Assembly (NCBI RefSeq): GCF_003387155.1
Contig: NZ_QUMT01000001.1
Coordinates: forward strand, 558,001 to 622,000
Source of the DNA: Roseateles depolymerans
GTDB taxonomy: Bacteria > Pseudomonadota > Gammaproteobacteria > Burkholderiales > Burkholderiaceae_C
Length of the DNA: 64,000 bases
Reading direction: 5' to 3'
The notes beneath the pieces were generated by a model that worked only from the letters and a program-made list of their open reading frames with translations, was not told the DNA's origin and searched no databases. The translations under genes were made by a program, and so were the position numbers. Shown one piece after another: positions 18,224 through 27,538 of this stretch; position 1 is the stretch's first letter; each line of letters starts with the position of its first letter.

Positions 18224-20260
18224 ATGTCGACGCACGACGCGAGCATTCCGCCGTCCTCTTCTCTGTCTTCCTCTCCGTCCTCCTTTCCGTCCTCGTCCGG
18301 TCTCCATCAGGCCCCAGCGCCTGAGGCCTTCCGCGTCGAAGCCGACGCCACGCAGGGGTTCTGGCACAAAGGGCCCCGGGACACGCTGCCGCCGCCGGAC
18401 ATGCTGGGCCCGTATTCCCGTCATCGTCCGCGGGTGCCACCGGTGCCCGGCCGCAAGGCCTGGATCATCGGCAGCGGCATTGCCGGCATGGCAGCGGCCT
18501 TCTATCTGATCCGCGACGGCGGCATGAAGGGAGAGGACATCACCCTCCTGGACACGCTGGACATCGCCGGTGGGTCGCTGGACGGCAGCGGCAATGCGGA
18601 GCAGGGCTACCTGATTCGCGGCGGCCGTGAAATGAACTGGAACTACGACAACTTCTGGGACCTGTTCCAGGACGTGCAGGCGCTGGAGCTGCCGCCCGGC
18701 TACAGCGTGCTGGACGAATATCGGCAGGTGAATGACCACGATCCCAACTGGTCCAAGGCCCGGCTGATGCATCGCCAGGGCGAGATTCGCGACTTCTCCA
18801 CATTGGGCCTGAGCCGTGCCCATCAGCTGGAAATCGTGAAGCTGCTGCTCAAGCGCAAGGAAGACCTGGATGACGTGACCATCGAGGACTTCTTCAGCAG
18901 CAGTTTCCTGGAGACCAATTTCTGGTTCCTGTGGCGCTCGATGTTTGCCTTCGAGAACTGGCACAGCCTGCTGGAGGTGAAGCTCTACATGCACCGCTTC
19001 CTGGACGCCATCGACGGGCTGACGGACATGTCCGCCCTGGTGTTCCCCAAGTACAACCAGTGGGACAGTTTCGTGGTGCCATTGATGCGGCACTTGCAAT
19101 CGCACGGCGTGAAGGTGCAATGGGCGACCCGGGCCTATGACCTGGACCTGGTCGAGCTGGGCAGCCAAAAGACCGTGACCGGCATCCGCTGCAAGGTGCA
19201 GGGGCAGGATCAGCGACTGGCCGTGGGCCCTCATGACGTGGTGTTTGCGCTGACCGGCTCCATGACCGAAGGCACGGCCTATGGCGACATGGACACAGTG
19301 CCCGTGCTGCAGCGGGGCAATGAAGAACCGGGAGAGGACAGCGACTGGCTGCTCTGGAAGAACCTCTCGCTCAAGTCACCGGTGTTTGGAAAGCCCAAAA
19401 AGTTCTACGGCAATGTGGCCGGTTCCATGTGGGAATCCGCCACGCTGACCTGCCGGCCCTCACCGCTGGTGGATCGGCTCAAGGCGCTGTCGGTGAATGA
19501 CCCGTATTCCGGCAAGACCGTCACCGGCGGCATCATTACCTTCACCGATTCCAACTGGGTCCTCAGCTTCACCTGCAATCGGCAGCCGCATTTCCCCGAC
19601 CAGCCCAAGGATGTGCTGGTGCTGTGGGTCTACGCGTTGCTGATGGACAAGGACGGCAATAACGTCAAGAAGCCCATGCCGCAATGCACCGGGCGTGAAG
19701 TGCTGGCGGAGCTCTGTTATCACCTGGGTATCGTGGACCAGGTGGACGCGGTGGCGGCGCAGACCAAGGTCCGGCTTTCGCTCATGCCCTACATCACCGC
19801 GCAGTTCATGCCTCGGGCCGCCGGAGATCGGCCGGATGTGGTGCCGCAGGGGTGCACGAACCTGGCGCTGATGGGGCAGTTCGTCGAGACCCGCAACGAC
19901 ATCATCTTCACCATGGAATGCTCGGTGCGCACGGCACGTATCGGCGTCTACACCCTGCTGGGCATTCCGAAGCAGGTGCCGGACATCAGCCCGACCCAAT
20001 ACGACATCCGCAACCTGCTCAAGGGCGCCAGGGCACTCAACAACAATGAGCCGTTCCCGGGCGAGCGGTTGCTGCATCGACTGCTGGGCAAGAGCTACTT
20101 TGCCCACATCCTGCCGCCGCTGCCGGACAAGGACGAAACGCTGAAAGAGCGTGCAGAGGCGGAACTGGCGACGCTGCTGGGCAAAGGCAGTCAGGCGCTG
20201 GGGGTCGCTGCACAGTGGCTGGAGCGAGCGCGGGAGGGGTTGCAGCGCAAAGGGCGTTGA
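18224..20260 (+). CDS. ohyA: Oleate hydratase (myosin-cross-reactive-antigen family)
   Basis: A 678-residue FAD protein. Near residue 81 it has the dinucleotide-binding motif [16 protein letters not shown], then the family blocks GGRGMNW-like [16 protein letters not shown] and the long C-terminal MCRA domain. Oleate hydratases add water across the cis-9 double bond of unsaturated fatty acids to form 10-hydroxystearate, thought to detoxify free fatty acids at the membrane. The ATG at 18224 follows GAAAGG. An N-terminal tract of about 25 residues made mostly of Ser and Pro, encoded by a TCCTC-rich microsatellite, precedes the enzyme proper and looks dispensable. Confidence 0.93.
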   Translation: MSTHDASIPPSSSLSSSPSSFPSSSGLHQAPAPEAFRVEADATQGFWHKGPRDTLPPPDMLGPYSRHRPRVPPVPGRKAWIIGSGIAGMAAAFYLIRDGGMKGEDITLLDTLDIAGGSLDGSGNAEQGYLIRGGREMNWNYDNFWDLFQDVQALELPPGYSVLDEYRQVNDHDPNWSKARLMHRQGEIRDFSTLGLSRAHQLEIVKLLLKRKEDLDDVTIEDFFSSSFLETNFWFLWRSMFAFENWHSLLEVKLYMHRFLDAIDGLTDMSALVFPKYNQWDSFVVPLMRHLQSHGVKVQWATRAYDLDLVELGSQKTVTGIRCKVQGQDQRLAVGPHDVVFALTGSMTEGTAYGDMDTVPVLQRGNEEPGEDSDWLLWKNLSLKSPVFGKPKKFYGNVAGSMWESATLTCRPSPLVDRLKALSVNDPYSGKTVTGGIITFTDSNWVLSFTCNRQPHFPDQPKDVLVLWVYALLMDKDGNNVKKPMPQCTGREVLAELCYHLGIVDQVDAVAAQTKVRLSLMPYITAQFMPRAAGDRPDVVPQGCTNLALMGQFVETRNDIIFTMECSVRTARIGVYTLLGIPKQVPDISPTQYDIRNLLKGARALNNNEPFPGERLLHRLLGKSYFAHILPPLPDKDETLKERAEAELATLLGKGSQALGVAAQWLERAREGLQRKGR

Positions 20261-20284
20261 AGCCTCAAGGCCATCGGGGCGGCC

Positions 20285-20884
20285 TCATTGCTGCGGTTTG
20301 GCATAGCGGGTCGCCGTCCACTCGTCGGACACGCCCGTGATCTTGTGATCCTTGTAGCCCAGCTCGCGCATGGCCTCACGGATGCGCGCATCGGGCAGGG
20401 CGGCGTCTGGCCCTTTGCGGTGCACCAGCCATAGGCCGCGACAGGGCATGGAGGCATGCTGGGCCACAGCGGCGTGCAGGTCGCTCATCGAGTGCAGCAT
20501 CGCCACCAGGACGGTGGCGCGGTTCATGTCCTCGGTCGTCGCACCGTGCAGGGCCTGGGCCAGATGCGCATCGGTCACCGGCGCCAGCACCGCAGCCGGT
20601 TCCTGGGGCGAGATGCCCAGCTTGGCCGCCAGGGGGGGTGGCGGGGTCTGGATCTTCTTGAGCCACTTGCGGGCCAGTTCATCGCCAAGGTGGAGCGCCA
20701 CCGTGTCGCCGTCCTTCGATTCGAACGTCAATGCGCCGCGGTCCACACGTGGGGCGGCCATGTAAGCAATCAGGAATCGGCGGCGCAAGGCGCCGCGCAG
20801 CACCAGTTCCTGGGCTTCCAGCAGCGCCAGCACCGTTTGTCGTTCTGTCCCGAGTTCACAAAGCACTTGTGCTTCATAGCCCAT
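20285..20884 (-). CDS. Conserved hypothetical protein, 199 aa
   Basis: A soluble protein preceded by a good ribosome site (GGGAGGTGAACC before the ATG at 20884). The N-terminal third (ELGTERQTVLALLEAQELVLRG, then YMAAPRVDRGALTFESKDGD) looks like a small alpha/beta domain, and the C-terminal part (GLWLVHRKGPDAALPDARIREAMRELG) looks like a separate helical segment. I recognise no family. It is convergent with the oleate hydratase gene 25 bp away. Confidence 0.75.
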   Translation of the reverse strand: MGYEAQVLCELGTERQTVLALLEAQELVLRGALRRRFLIAYMAAPRVDRGALTFESKDGDTVALHLGDELARKWLKKIQTPPPPLAAKLGISPQEPAAVLAPVTDAHLAQALHGATTEDMNRATVLVAMLHSMSDLHAAVAQHASMPCRGLWLVHRKGPDAALPDARIREAMRELGYKDHKITGVSDEWTATRYAKPQQ

Positions 20885-21120
20885 GGTTCACCTCCCAGTG
20901 AAACGACCCGCCTGGGCGTTTGAAACACGCACGGCGCTTTTGGTCAGTTTAGGAACAGCAATGGGGTGGTTTCAACCGCTAAATCAAAGCAATCGCGTAC
21001 GTTAGTCGGTGGAAGTGGCGCCCGGCCTCCAAGCGCGGCTATCAGGGGACGTGCGGCTGGTTACGTTGACTATCGTGGGCGCCCGTAGACTGTGGGCATC
21101 AAAGGCTATCGAGCTTCGCC

Positions 21121-21585
21121 ATGCTTCACTCATTTCGTCTGTTCAGTGTCGGCGTGTTGGCCGCAGCGATCGCGCCTGCGTGGGGGATGAGTTGTGCTAG
21201 GCAGCCGCTGGCGTCGATGGTGGCGGAGTACGACCATATCTTCGTGGCCCAAGTGAAGGTGGCCACCTTGCTGAACGACAAGACGTCGATTGACGCAAGC
21301 TTTGAGGTGGAGACCGTGCTCAAAGGGCAGCCACAGCAGGTGAGCGTGATCCGGTCACCATTCAGCGACTACAACTACCAGTCGGATGGACCGCAGATTG
21401 CATCCATTCCGGCGGAACTGTCGCCGGGCATGCATTTGCTGGTCTTTGCGAAGGGGAACGGACCGGCAGAATTCAGCGCGTGCTCGGCCACGGTGCGATT
21501 GCAGCGGAAGGATGACGCCACGCTGGCGGCGGTGAGGAACGCGTTGAGTGGGACCAAGCCGGAAGCGCCCGCGGCCAAGCAATGA
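21121..21585 (+). CDS. Secreted hypothetical protein, NTR/TIMP-like pattern
   Basis: The 154 residues have a signal peptide (MLHSFRLFSVGVLAAAIAPAWG) and a mature start MSCARQPLASMVAEYDHIFVAQV. An early Cys followed by a segment about a moiety being a carrier or source of export, and later EFSACSATV, resemble bacterial NTR-fold secreted proteins; this is tentative. It would act in the periplasm or outside. Its TGA overlaps the ATG of the next gene by 4 bp, so the two are probably translated together. Confidence 0.7.
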   Translation: MLHSFRLFSVGVLAAAIAPAWGMSCARQPLASMVAEYDHIFVAQVKVATLLNDKTSIDASFEVETVLKGQPQQVSVIRSPFSDYNYQSDGPQIASIPAELSPGMHLLVFAKGNGPAEFSACSATVRLQRKDDATLAAVRNALSGTKPEAPAAKQ

Positions 21586-22022
21586 AGTCTCACGGCCCCA
21601 AACTCGAGGTTGATGAGCAGGCGCGGCATCATTTCTCTGCGTTTGTCGATGCATTCGTGTCGCAGCAATTGGGTGAAAGATGGGTCACGCTGTTCGACGC
21701 GGCGCGAAGCGCCAGCTGGCGCAAGATCGACCCGTGGAGCTTGTGGGACACGCCGCATCAGCGCGCGGGCGCGCGCTACGAAGAGGTGCAGGATGACGTG
21801 AGGAGCCTTCTGTCCTCTACGGTGATGCGGGTCGGCAAGGACGCGCCCGTCGTGATCTTCCACCTCGGGCATTCCAAACCCGCCATCCACCGCATCGCCC
21901 TCCACCAAATCACGCCGCAGGACTGGCCCCTTGAGGGATTGGTCAGCATCGTGCCGGGCAGCCGCGCCGTGGTGGTCAATCACGACGGTGGCATTTTGCT
22001 TTGCACGCCGCGCGGGGCGTAG
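21582..22022 (+). CDS. Hypothetical cytoplasmic protein, 146 aa, coupled to the secreted protein upstream
   Basis: The start ATG overlaps the upstream stop (ATGA), implying translational coupling. There is no signal peptide. Notable segments are VDPWSLWDTP-like IDPWSLWDTPHQRAGARYEE and APVVIFHLGHSKPAIHRIAL; no family is recognised. Pairing of a secreted and a small cytoplasmic protein could be a toxin/immunity or sensor arrangement, but nothing in the sequence proves either. Confidence 0.65.
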   Translation: MKSHGPKLEVDEQARHHFSAFVDAFVSQQLGERWVTLFDAARSASWRKIDPWSLWDTPHQRAGARYEEVQDDVRSLLSSTVMRVGKDAPVVIFHLGHSKPAIHRIALHQITPQDWPLEGLVSIVPGSRAVVVNHDGGILLCTPRGA

Positions 22023-22024
22023 CG

Positions 22025-22516
22025 TCAATCAGCCTGAGTGCCTTGTGCTGCGCGCGATAGGTCCCAGAACCCGAGCACCGGTGGAAAGACCAGGAGCACC
22101 AGCACGAATGCGAGTGCGATCAATCCGCGCGGGTTGAAGTCGCGGGTAAAAGCGAAGCTGTGTGGCGCTTCATCCGAAAGGAACATCTCCACCGTGCGGC
22201 CCCGCAGTGCCTCCAGCTCAGCAACCCTCTGCCGGGCCCTGTCGGGCTTGAGTACAACAGACTCTGACACGATCCGCAGTCCTTGCGGGGTGCTGAGAGT
22301 CATCTCTGTGTCGATCTGGATCGCCGGTCCGATATCCTCCAGCGCGCTGGTCTGTGTGGCGATGTGGAGCTCTTGCACGGCGACAGTGACCTGCTGCAAG
22401 GTCCGATAGGTCGCCACATCTGCGGCCAGGAGAATCAGGCAGGCCGTCAGGCTAAGGATGCCGAAGGTCAGCCACAGCGCCATGGCAATGATCCGGTAGC
22501 GGTGCTCAGCTGCCAC
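22025..22516 (-). CDS. Small membrane protein, two helices, DUF3592-like layout
   Basis: Read from a GTG at 22516 preceded by GGGAG, it has 163 residues. A first hydrophobic helix (MALWLTFGILSLTACLILLA) leads to an extracytoplasmic beta-rich domain, and a second helix (LIALAFVLVLLVFPPVLGF) lies near the C-terminus. Two helices flanking a domain that ends in a VVLKPDRARQRVAELE segment resemble DUF3592-type proteins; this is a low-confidence likeness. The start is uncertain: an ATG at 22483 is also possible. At its 5' end it overlaps the preceding minus-strand gene by 11 bp, so the two probably form an operon. Confidence 0.6.
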   Translation of the reverse strand: MAAEHRYRIIAMALWLTFGILSLTACLILLAADVATYRTLQQVTVAVQELHIATQTSALEDIGPAIQIDTEMTLSTPQGLRIVSESVVLKPDRARQRVAELEALRGRTVEMFLSDEAPHSFAFTRDFNPRGLIALAFVLVLLVFPPVLGFWDLSRAAQGTQAD

Positions 22517-23309
22517 AGCCACTCCCGCAACTGCTGCCGCAGCTGCTTCCGCATCCGCCGTCGCCGTCACAACCTCCAGCTCCGCCACTGGTCCCACAAC
22601 TGCTCCCACAGCTGCTGCCGCCACCGCCGCCGTCGCGGTCTTCCGGGCGCTTGGGCCTGAGCTGCGCCTCCGTCATCCCGATCAGTCCGAACCCGAGCAG
22701 CGCGGCCGGGCGCAGCTCATCGTGGCGCCAGGGGTGGGGATGCGCTTGTCCGAGTGAGTCCAGGTCATGGTGCACCAGCACCCCGTCCTTGCGCCGCTGG
22801 TAAGCCCATCCTTCCGGTGTGTTCAGCAAGCTGTCCACGCGGAACAGAAGCGGCAACTGGCCCTTGACGGGCGAGCGTCGCTCCACCCGGCAGGCCCGGA
22901 CCAGGCATCGCGCCAGAGATGTCTTTGTGTCTTCACCGGGCACGTGCTCACGATGCGGCAGGAGCCGCCCGTAGCGGGCGCGCTGCCAGGCTGCGAGTCC
23001 GGCAGCGTCGATCTCCAGCCAGAGATGCCAGACGAGGTCCGCGGCGCGCGACGGCAGTGCACAGGGCTTGTCGGTGGCGGCGCTGGCGTCAAAGAACTGG
23101 ACGAGGGCGTGAGCGGCCAACTGCCAGCCTTCGGGTCCTGGGCGCCATTCAGGATGGTCCGCGGCGACCTGATCGAGCCAAGCGGTCCTGAGCGCGTCTG
23201 GAAGGGGTGGGGGCGGGGAGGACTGGCTCTGGCGGGCCAGCCAGCGCAGTCGGCCCTCGTGGCGCCGGACTTGCCGGGCCCATCGGAGTTGGCGCAAGCG
23301 CCGGAGCAA
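22506..23309 (-). CDS. Protein with a Gly/Cys-rich C-terminal tail, GRDP/TIGR04222-like
   Basis: The 267-residue frame opens at a TTG (23309); no ATG or GTG lies between it and the upstream in-frame stop, so the start is uncertain. The middle contains LVWHLWLEIDAAGLAAWQRA and later RLLPHREH, reminiscent of the WH...HH pattern in glycine-rich-domain proteins. The last 45 residues are almost wholly Gly, Ser and Cys with SSCGSSCG-type repeats. Such tails occur in several poorly described bacterial families. It overlaps the small membrane protein that follows, implying joint expression. Confidence 0.65.
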   Translation of the reverse strand: MLRRLRQLRWARQVRRHEGRLRWLARQSQSSPPPPLPDALRTAWLDQVAADHPEWRPGPEGWQLAAHALVQFFDASAATDKPCALPSRAADLVWHLWLEIDAAGLAAWQRARYGRLLPHREHVPGEDTKTSLARCLVRACRVERRSPVKGQLPLLFRVDSLLNTPEGWAYQRRKDGVLVHHDLDSLGQAHPHPWRHDELRPAALLGFGLIGMTEAQLRPKRPEDRDGGGGGSSCGSSCGTSGGAGGCDGDGGCGSSCGSSCGSGCGS

Positions 23310-23492
23310 TCGGGGAAGAACGTCTTCGCGTTCAGGGTGGCGGCTTGCGTTCGCTGAGGGCGTGCCGCTCTTGGGGGTGTGGTGTTCTTGGATGTTTGCC
23401 TCTTCTTGTTGTTGTTATGCCGGGCAGTATGTGTCCCATTCATGACAGTTCTATGACGGGGTGGAGGGGATGCCTGCCCTATCATCCTGGGC

Positions 23493-23840
23493 ATGTCGCT
23501 CACATTCGATCCCGAGGGCTTTGCCCAACGTCAGCTCGACGCCTACAACGCGCGAGACCTGGAACGATTCGTCGCCGAATATACGGACGACGTGGAGGTC
23601 TATTCGCTGCCGAATCCGCAACCGACGCTTGTCGGGCGGGAGGCGTTGAGGAAACACTACCGGGACAACCGCTTCAACCTGCCGGAGCTGCATGCCAAGC
23701 TGGTGAACCGGATGGTGTTTGGCAACAAGGTGATTGACCAGGAACTGATCACCGGCATTCCGGACGCACCGGTGCAGGCGGCAGCCATTTACGAGGTGAC
23801 CGAGCGGGGCATTGCGAAGGTCTGGTTTCTGCGGGGATAG
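23493..23840 (+). CDS. NTF2-like (SnoaL-type) small protein
   Basis: The 115 residues fit the cone-shaped NTF2 fold: an N-terminal helix AQRQLDAYNARDLERFVAEY, then DDVEVYSLPNPQPTLVGREALRKHY and a beta sheet ending IAKVWFLRG. Members include ketosteroid-isomerase-like enzymes and ligand-binding proteins; the substrate cannot be inferred. It is a single cistron, convergent with the zinc-ribbon gene 35 bp away. Confidence 0.85.
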   Translation: MSLTFDPEGFAQRQLDAYNARDLERFVAEYTDDVEVYSLPNPQPTLVGREALRKHYRDNRFNLPELHAKLVNRMVFGNKVIDQELITGIPDAPVQAAAIYEVTERGIAKVWFLRG

Positions 23841-23875
23841 TGCGCCCGTGAAGCGGAAGACGCGAGGGAAGTGCG

Positions 23876-24223
23876 TCAGAGCTTCTTGACGAATTCCGAC
23901 TTGAGCCCCATGGCGCCGATGCCGTCGATCTTGCAATCGATGTCGTGATCCCCATCGGTCAGTCGAATGTTCTTCACCTTGGTGCCGACCTTGACCACCA
24001 GGGAAGAGCCCTTGATCTTGAGGTCCTTGATGACGGTGACGGAATCGCCGTCCTGGAGCACGTTGCCCACGGCGTCCTTGATGACCCGGACGTCATCGCC
24101 GACTGCTGCGACGGGCGCCTCAGACGCGGACCATTCATGCCCGCATTCAGGACAGACGTACTGTTCACCGTCCTCGTAGGTGTAGGCGGATTGGCACTTT
24201 GGGCAAGGGGGCAGGGTAGACAT
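23876..24223 (-). CDS. yjdM: PhnA/YjdM-family zinc-ribbon protein
   Basis: A 115-residue protein. Its N-terminal zinc ribbon shows CPKC and CPECGHEW, and the C-terminal SH3-like barrel ([27 protein letters not shown]) is diagnostic of the family once called PhnA. Its historical link to alkylphosphonate use is not supported as enzymatic; function is unsettled. The ATG at 24223 begins [11 protein letters not shown] directly at the ribbon, so a longer frame reaching 24475 is not used. It is divergent from the MazG/PIN fusion gene. Confidence 0.93.
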   Translation of the reverse strand: MSTLPPCPKCQSAYTYEDGEQYVCPECGHEWSASEAPVAAVGDDVRVIKDAVGNVLQDGDSVTVIKDLKIKGSSLVVKVGTKVKNIRLTDGDHDIDCKIDGIGAMGLKSEFVKKL

Positions 24224-24351
24224 AAGCCGAATCGTAGGGGATATCTCCGACCACTGGCGGCAATGGCCTGTCGCCACTTCCAAGCCGAGACCGTCTGGCT
24301 TAACCCGAAGGCCCGGGGATGGCAAGATTCGCCTAAAGACGGGAGGCTGGG

Positions 24352-25542
24352 ATGAATCTTGGTGAGGTACAGGCCGAATTACGGCACTTTGCGGCAGAAC
24401 GGGACTGGCAGCAGTTTCACACCCCCAAAAACCTGAGCACGGCGCTAATGGTCGAGGCGGCAGAGCTGGCAGCAATCTTCCAGTGGCAGACGCCTGAGGA
24501 GTCTCGGCATGCGCACCTGAACGCAGCAGCCAAGCAACGCATTGGCGAAGGGGTCGCCGATGTCCTTCTCCACCTGCTGCAGGTGGCGGATCACTGTCAG
24601 ATTGATGTCTGGCAGGCGGTGTGGGACAAGTTATCCAAGAACGCGATCAAGCACCCGGCAAGGCACACCATCGCTCGGAAGTCACCGACACGTGCACTGC
24701 TGCGCGGTACGCATGTCTTGCTGGATTACGAGAATGTGCAGCCGAGCGATGCCGAACTGCGAGCGCTGGTGCCGGATGCGGCGCAGGTTTGGGTATTCCA
24801 CGGGCCGCACCAAGTTGGGGTCGAGCAGCGCTTCGCGTCGTTCGGAGCCGCTGCTACGTCAGTGCCGATTGCAAAGACTGGAAAGAACGCGCTGGACTTC
24901 CATCTATCGTTTTACATGGGTTACATAGCATCGAGGAATGCAGACTCGAAGATGGTTGTGGTTGCCAATGACAAGGGCTACGAGCCGATGCTGGCGCATG
25001 CGAGAGCGTTGGGGTTCTCGGTTCGCCGACAGCCGCATGGGAAGGTGAAGCCACCCGCGAAGAAGGCTTCAGTGAAGAACGTGGCCGTCAATGCGCCGGC
25101 TGCGAAGAAGGCGGTGGTGAAGGTAGTAGCAGCGAAGAAGCCGGCGGACGCGAAGGCAGCTCCGACCTCGGTGACCGCGAAGAAGGCCGTGCCGGCCAAA
25201 AAGTTGACCCAGGGGGAGAAACCTGCGCCGGCAAAGAAGTCTCCGGACATAGCACCCGCTGGCGATGGGGCCGAGGCGTCGCTTGCGGTCAAGAAGGTGG
25301 CTGCCATGCCAAAAGGCCAGGTTCAGGTGTCTGCGGCCACACTCAAGAAGCTGACTGACAGCCTGCGCAAGATGGGTGACAAGCGGCCGGTCAAGCCAAC
25401 ATCATTGTGGCGGTCACTGAAGTCGTTCCTTGGGGCGAATGCCACTGAGGAAGCGACAGAGGTGGCATTGGCCCGCTTGATCGAGTCAGGTGTGGTAAGG
25501 GTAGATTCGGTCAAGGGGGCGTCGTATCCGATGTTTGCCTGA
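24352..25542 (+). CDS. Fusion protein: MazG-like nucleotide pyrophosphohydrolase plus PIN/NYN-type nuclease
   Basis: A single 396-residue frame with a good ribosome site (GGGAGG). Residues 1-103 are MazG-like; the four expected acidic residues are present as E35, E38, E66 and D70, in [11 protein letters not shown] and [11 protein letters not shown]. Residues about 118-235 begin [12 protein letters not shown] (D125) and contain [13 protein letters not shown], a PIN/NYN-like nuclease core. An Ala/Lys/Pro-rich linker (about 236-320) resembles histone-H1-like tails, and residues about 325-396 form a winged-helix/OST-HTH-like end. It would combine nucleotide hydrolysis with RNA cleavage, cytoplasmic. 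The fusion is unusual; the two halves are normally separate genes. Confidence 0.85.
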   Translation: MNLGEVQAELRHFAAERDWQQFHTPKNLSTALMVEAAELAAIFQWQTPEESRHAHLNAAAKQRIGEGVADVLLHLLQVADHCQIDVWQAVWDKLSKNAIKHPARHTIARKSPTRALLRGTHVLLDYENVQPSDAELRALVPDAAQVWVFHGPHQVGVEQRFASFGAAATSVPIAKTGKNALDFHLSFYMGYIASRNADSKMVVVANDKGYEPMLAHARALGFSVRRQPHGKVKPPAKKASVKNVAVNAPAAKKAVVKVVAAKKPADAKAAPTSVTAKKAVPAKKLTQGEKPAPAKKSPDIAPAGDGAEASLAVKKVAAMPKGQVQVSAATLKKLTDSLRKMGDKRPVKPTSLWRSLKSFLGANATEEATEVALARLIESGVVRVDSVKGASYPMFA

Positions 25543-25642
25543 ATATCGGCGGTGCAACGACGGATCCGACAAAGGGCATGCGCCGAACAGCGTGCGGGCC
25601 AGTCGGAGTCGTCTCGCGTGACGGCGAATCGACTGTGTTTCC

Positions 25643-26947
25643 TCAGGACTGAAATGCTGCGACCAGATCGCCGGCACTCGGACGCTGGGCAGGATCCGGG
25701 AGTAGGCAGGCGTCCCGCAGGGCGCTCAGCCAAGCATGGTCATCGGGCGCCAGTGGGTCGCCGTGTTCCAGCAGTTCCTCGAAGAGACAGCCCATCGCGC
25801 GGATATCCAGCCGCTTCAGGCGTTCCACCTGATGGGCGGGTGCAGCCGGCAGGAATGACGCTGCACCGAAGTCGCCGAGCAGGCCTCGACCCTCGCCATC
25901 GTGCAGGATGTTGTGGCCATACAGGTCGCCATGCAGCAGGCCGCGCGCATGCAGGTGTTGCAGGGCGGAAGCCAGCCCGGCGGCCAGTTGCATCACCGTC
26001 CGTGCGGGCAGCCTGCCATCGCTGGCGTAGACATCACGCGTGCAGGATGCAAGGCTGGGCGGCCCCGCCAGCGTGCGAAATGACGGGCCGATCAGCGGCA
26101 TCAGCAAACCCTGCGTCTGGGTCGGATGACCGGTAAGACGACCCTGCACCGAGATCAACTGCGGATGGGCACCCGCCTGCAGGCAAGCGGCCAATTCGCT
26201 GTCGGGCAGGCCGTCGCTGGTCAGTCCACCCTTGAACAGCTTGAGTGCGACCGGAGCGCCGTCGGGCAGGTGGGCGCGATAAATGTGACCGGATGCGCCC
26301 TCACCGAGCAAGTGGTCCAGCGTCAATTGATCCCACGGGACAGCCGGAATCGGCGCCTGTGCCAGCGCCGCCGCTTCGTGACTCAGGCTGAAGGGATTGC
26401 CGCCGAAAGCAAGCCACGTCAGCCGCGGCATCGTGCACAACCATTCGGGCAGGGCGCTAAGCTGGTTGGCCGAAATACGCAGCAACTCGAGTCGCTCGCA
26501 TTGCGCGAGGCTGTCCGGCAATGCGCGCAATTGGTTGCCTGCAAGCGCGAGCTTTTGCAGATGACGGCATTCACCGATGGTCTCTGGCAGGGCGCCGATC
26601 TGGTTGTCTGTGAGGATCAGCCAGCGCAGCTGCGGTGGCAGGGCTTCCTCAGGCACATGGCGGAGCTGATTGGCCTTGAAACCGATCATCTCCAAATGGG
26701 CGCAGCGCCCCAGCACGGTCGGCAGTTCCGTGAACGGGTTGTTGGAGCAGAACAGGACCTTCAGCTTCAACAGGCGAGGCAGATCGTCCGGCAGCGACTG
26801 CAGCGCATTGCCACTGAGATCCAAGACCTCCAGCGAGTCGGCCAGGTCGTAGATCTCGTCGGGGAACGCGGTGAGGCCGGCATTGGTGAGGGTGAGGCGT
26901 CGCACGCCCTTGAGGGCGCCAGCGCGCAGTTGCTCCAGAGTGTGCAA
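25643..26947 (-). CDS. Leucine-rich-repeat protein kinase
   Basis: A 434-residue protein. Residues 1-200 hold about eight leucine-rich repeats of the form LxxLxLxxNxLxxLP (for example SLEVLDLSGNALQSLP). Residues about 210-434 are a Ser/Thr-kinase-like domain with GEGASGHIYRA, the lysine in VALKLFKGG, the catalytic loop LLHGDLYGHNIL and the metal motif GDFGAAS. In the catalytic loop the usual HRD is HGD, as in several bacterial and atypical kinases, so full activity is uncertain. There is no signal peptide or membrane helix. It would couple recognition through the repeats to phosphorylation; partners are unknown. Confidence 0.88.
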   Translation of the reverse strand: MHTLEQLRAGALKGVRRLTLTNAGLTAFPDEIYDLADSLEVLDLSGNALQSLPDDLPRLLKLKVLFCSNNPFTELPTVLGRCAHLEMIGFKANQLRHVPEEALPPQLRWLILTDNQIGALPETIGECRHLQKLALAGNQLRALPDSLAQCERLELLRISANQLSALPEWLCTMPRLTWLAFGGNPFSLSHEAAALAQAPIPAVPWDQLTLDHLLGEGASGHIYRAHLPDGAPVALKLFKGGLTSDGLPDSELAACLQAGAHPQLISVQGRLTGHPTQTQGLLMPLIGPSFRTLAGPPSLASCTRDVYASDGRLPARTVMQLAAGLASALQHLHARGLLHGDLYGHNILHDGEGRGLLGDFGAASFLPAAPAHQVERLKRLDIRAMGCLFEELLEHGDPLAPDDHAWLSALRDACLLPDPAQRPSAGDLVAAFQS

Positions 26948-27076
26948 GGGGAAGGTGTCCTATGCCGCATCCGGCGGGCGGTGCGGGGGTAAGAAAGGGG
27001 CCGGTCAGGGGGATGGGACGTGAGTGTAGAGGGTGGCGGGATGCCATACTGCTGGCAATCAAAACCGTCCTTCATC

Positions 27077-27538
27077 ATGCTGAAGTTTGACCTTTATCTC
27101 CGCTCTGTCATCGTGACTGCTGCCCTTGCGGCCACGAGCTTGCCTGCCGTGGCGAGTTGCCGTGTGGCGACTGCGCCTGAAGGCTGGGCCGCTTCCTCGA
27201 TGCGTTGGGACGGCGATTGCACGGGTGACGCCGCCAACGGCCTGGGCGTGCTGAAAGAGCAGGACGGCGCCACCGTCAAGCGCATGTTCTTCGGCCGCGT
27301 CGTCAAGGGCGAGCTGGCCTTGGGTGTACTGGACGAGCCCGGCCAAGGGTTTGGCGCGGGCGAGTTTCGTGGCGGGAAGCTGATCGGCACCGAAGACCGC
27401 AGCCTGATCATCAAGTCGTTTGAAGAAGCAGCCAAAGCCGCGACGGCAGCGGCGGACCGCTTCGAGCGCGCGGGGAACAAAGCGTCCGCCAAGTTCTATC
27501 GGGACAAGGCGAAGCAACTGCGTGAGCAGATGGAATGA
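27077..27538 (+). CDS. Secreted hypothetical protein with MORN-like segment
   Basis: The 153 residues begin MLKFDLYLRSVIV with a signal peptide cleaved near PAVASC. The mature part has one or two MORN-like turns (RWDGDCTGDAANGLGVL, FFGRVVKGELALGVL, GEFRGGKLIG), and the C-terminus is a charged helix (EEAAKAATAAADRFERAG). The ATG at 27077 is used instead of 27020 because it begins the signal peptide. The stop overlaps the next gene by 4 bp. Function unknown; periplasmic or secreted. Confidence 0.72.
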   Translation: MLKFDLYLRSVIVTAALAATSLPAVASCRVATAPEGWAASSMRWDGDCTGDAANGLGVLKEQDGATVKRMFFGRVVKGELALGVLDEPGQGFGAGEFRGGKLIGTEDRSLIIKSFEEAAKAATAAADRFERAGNKASAKFYRDKAKQLREQME

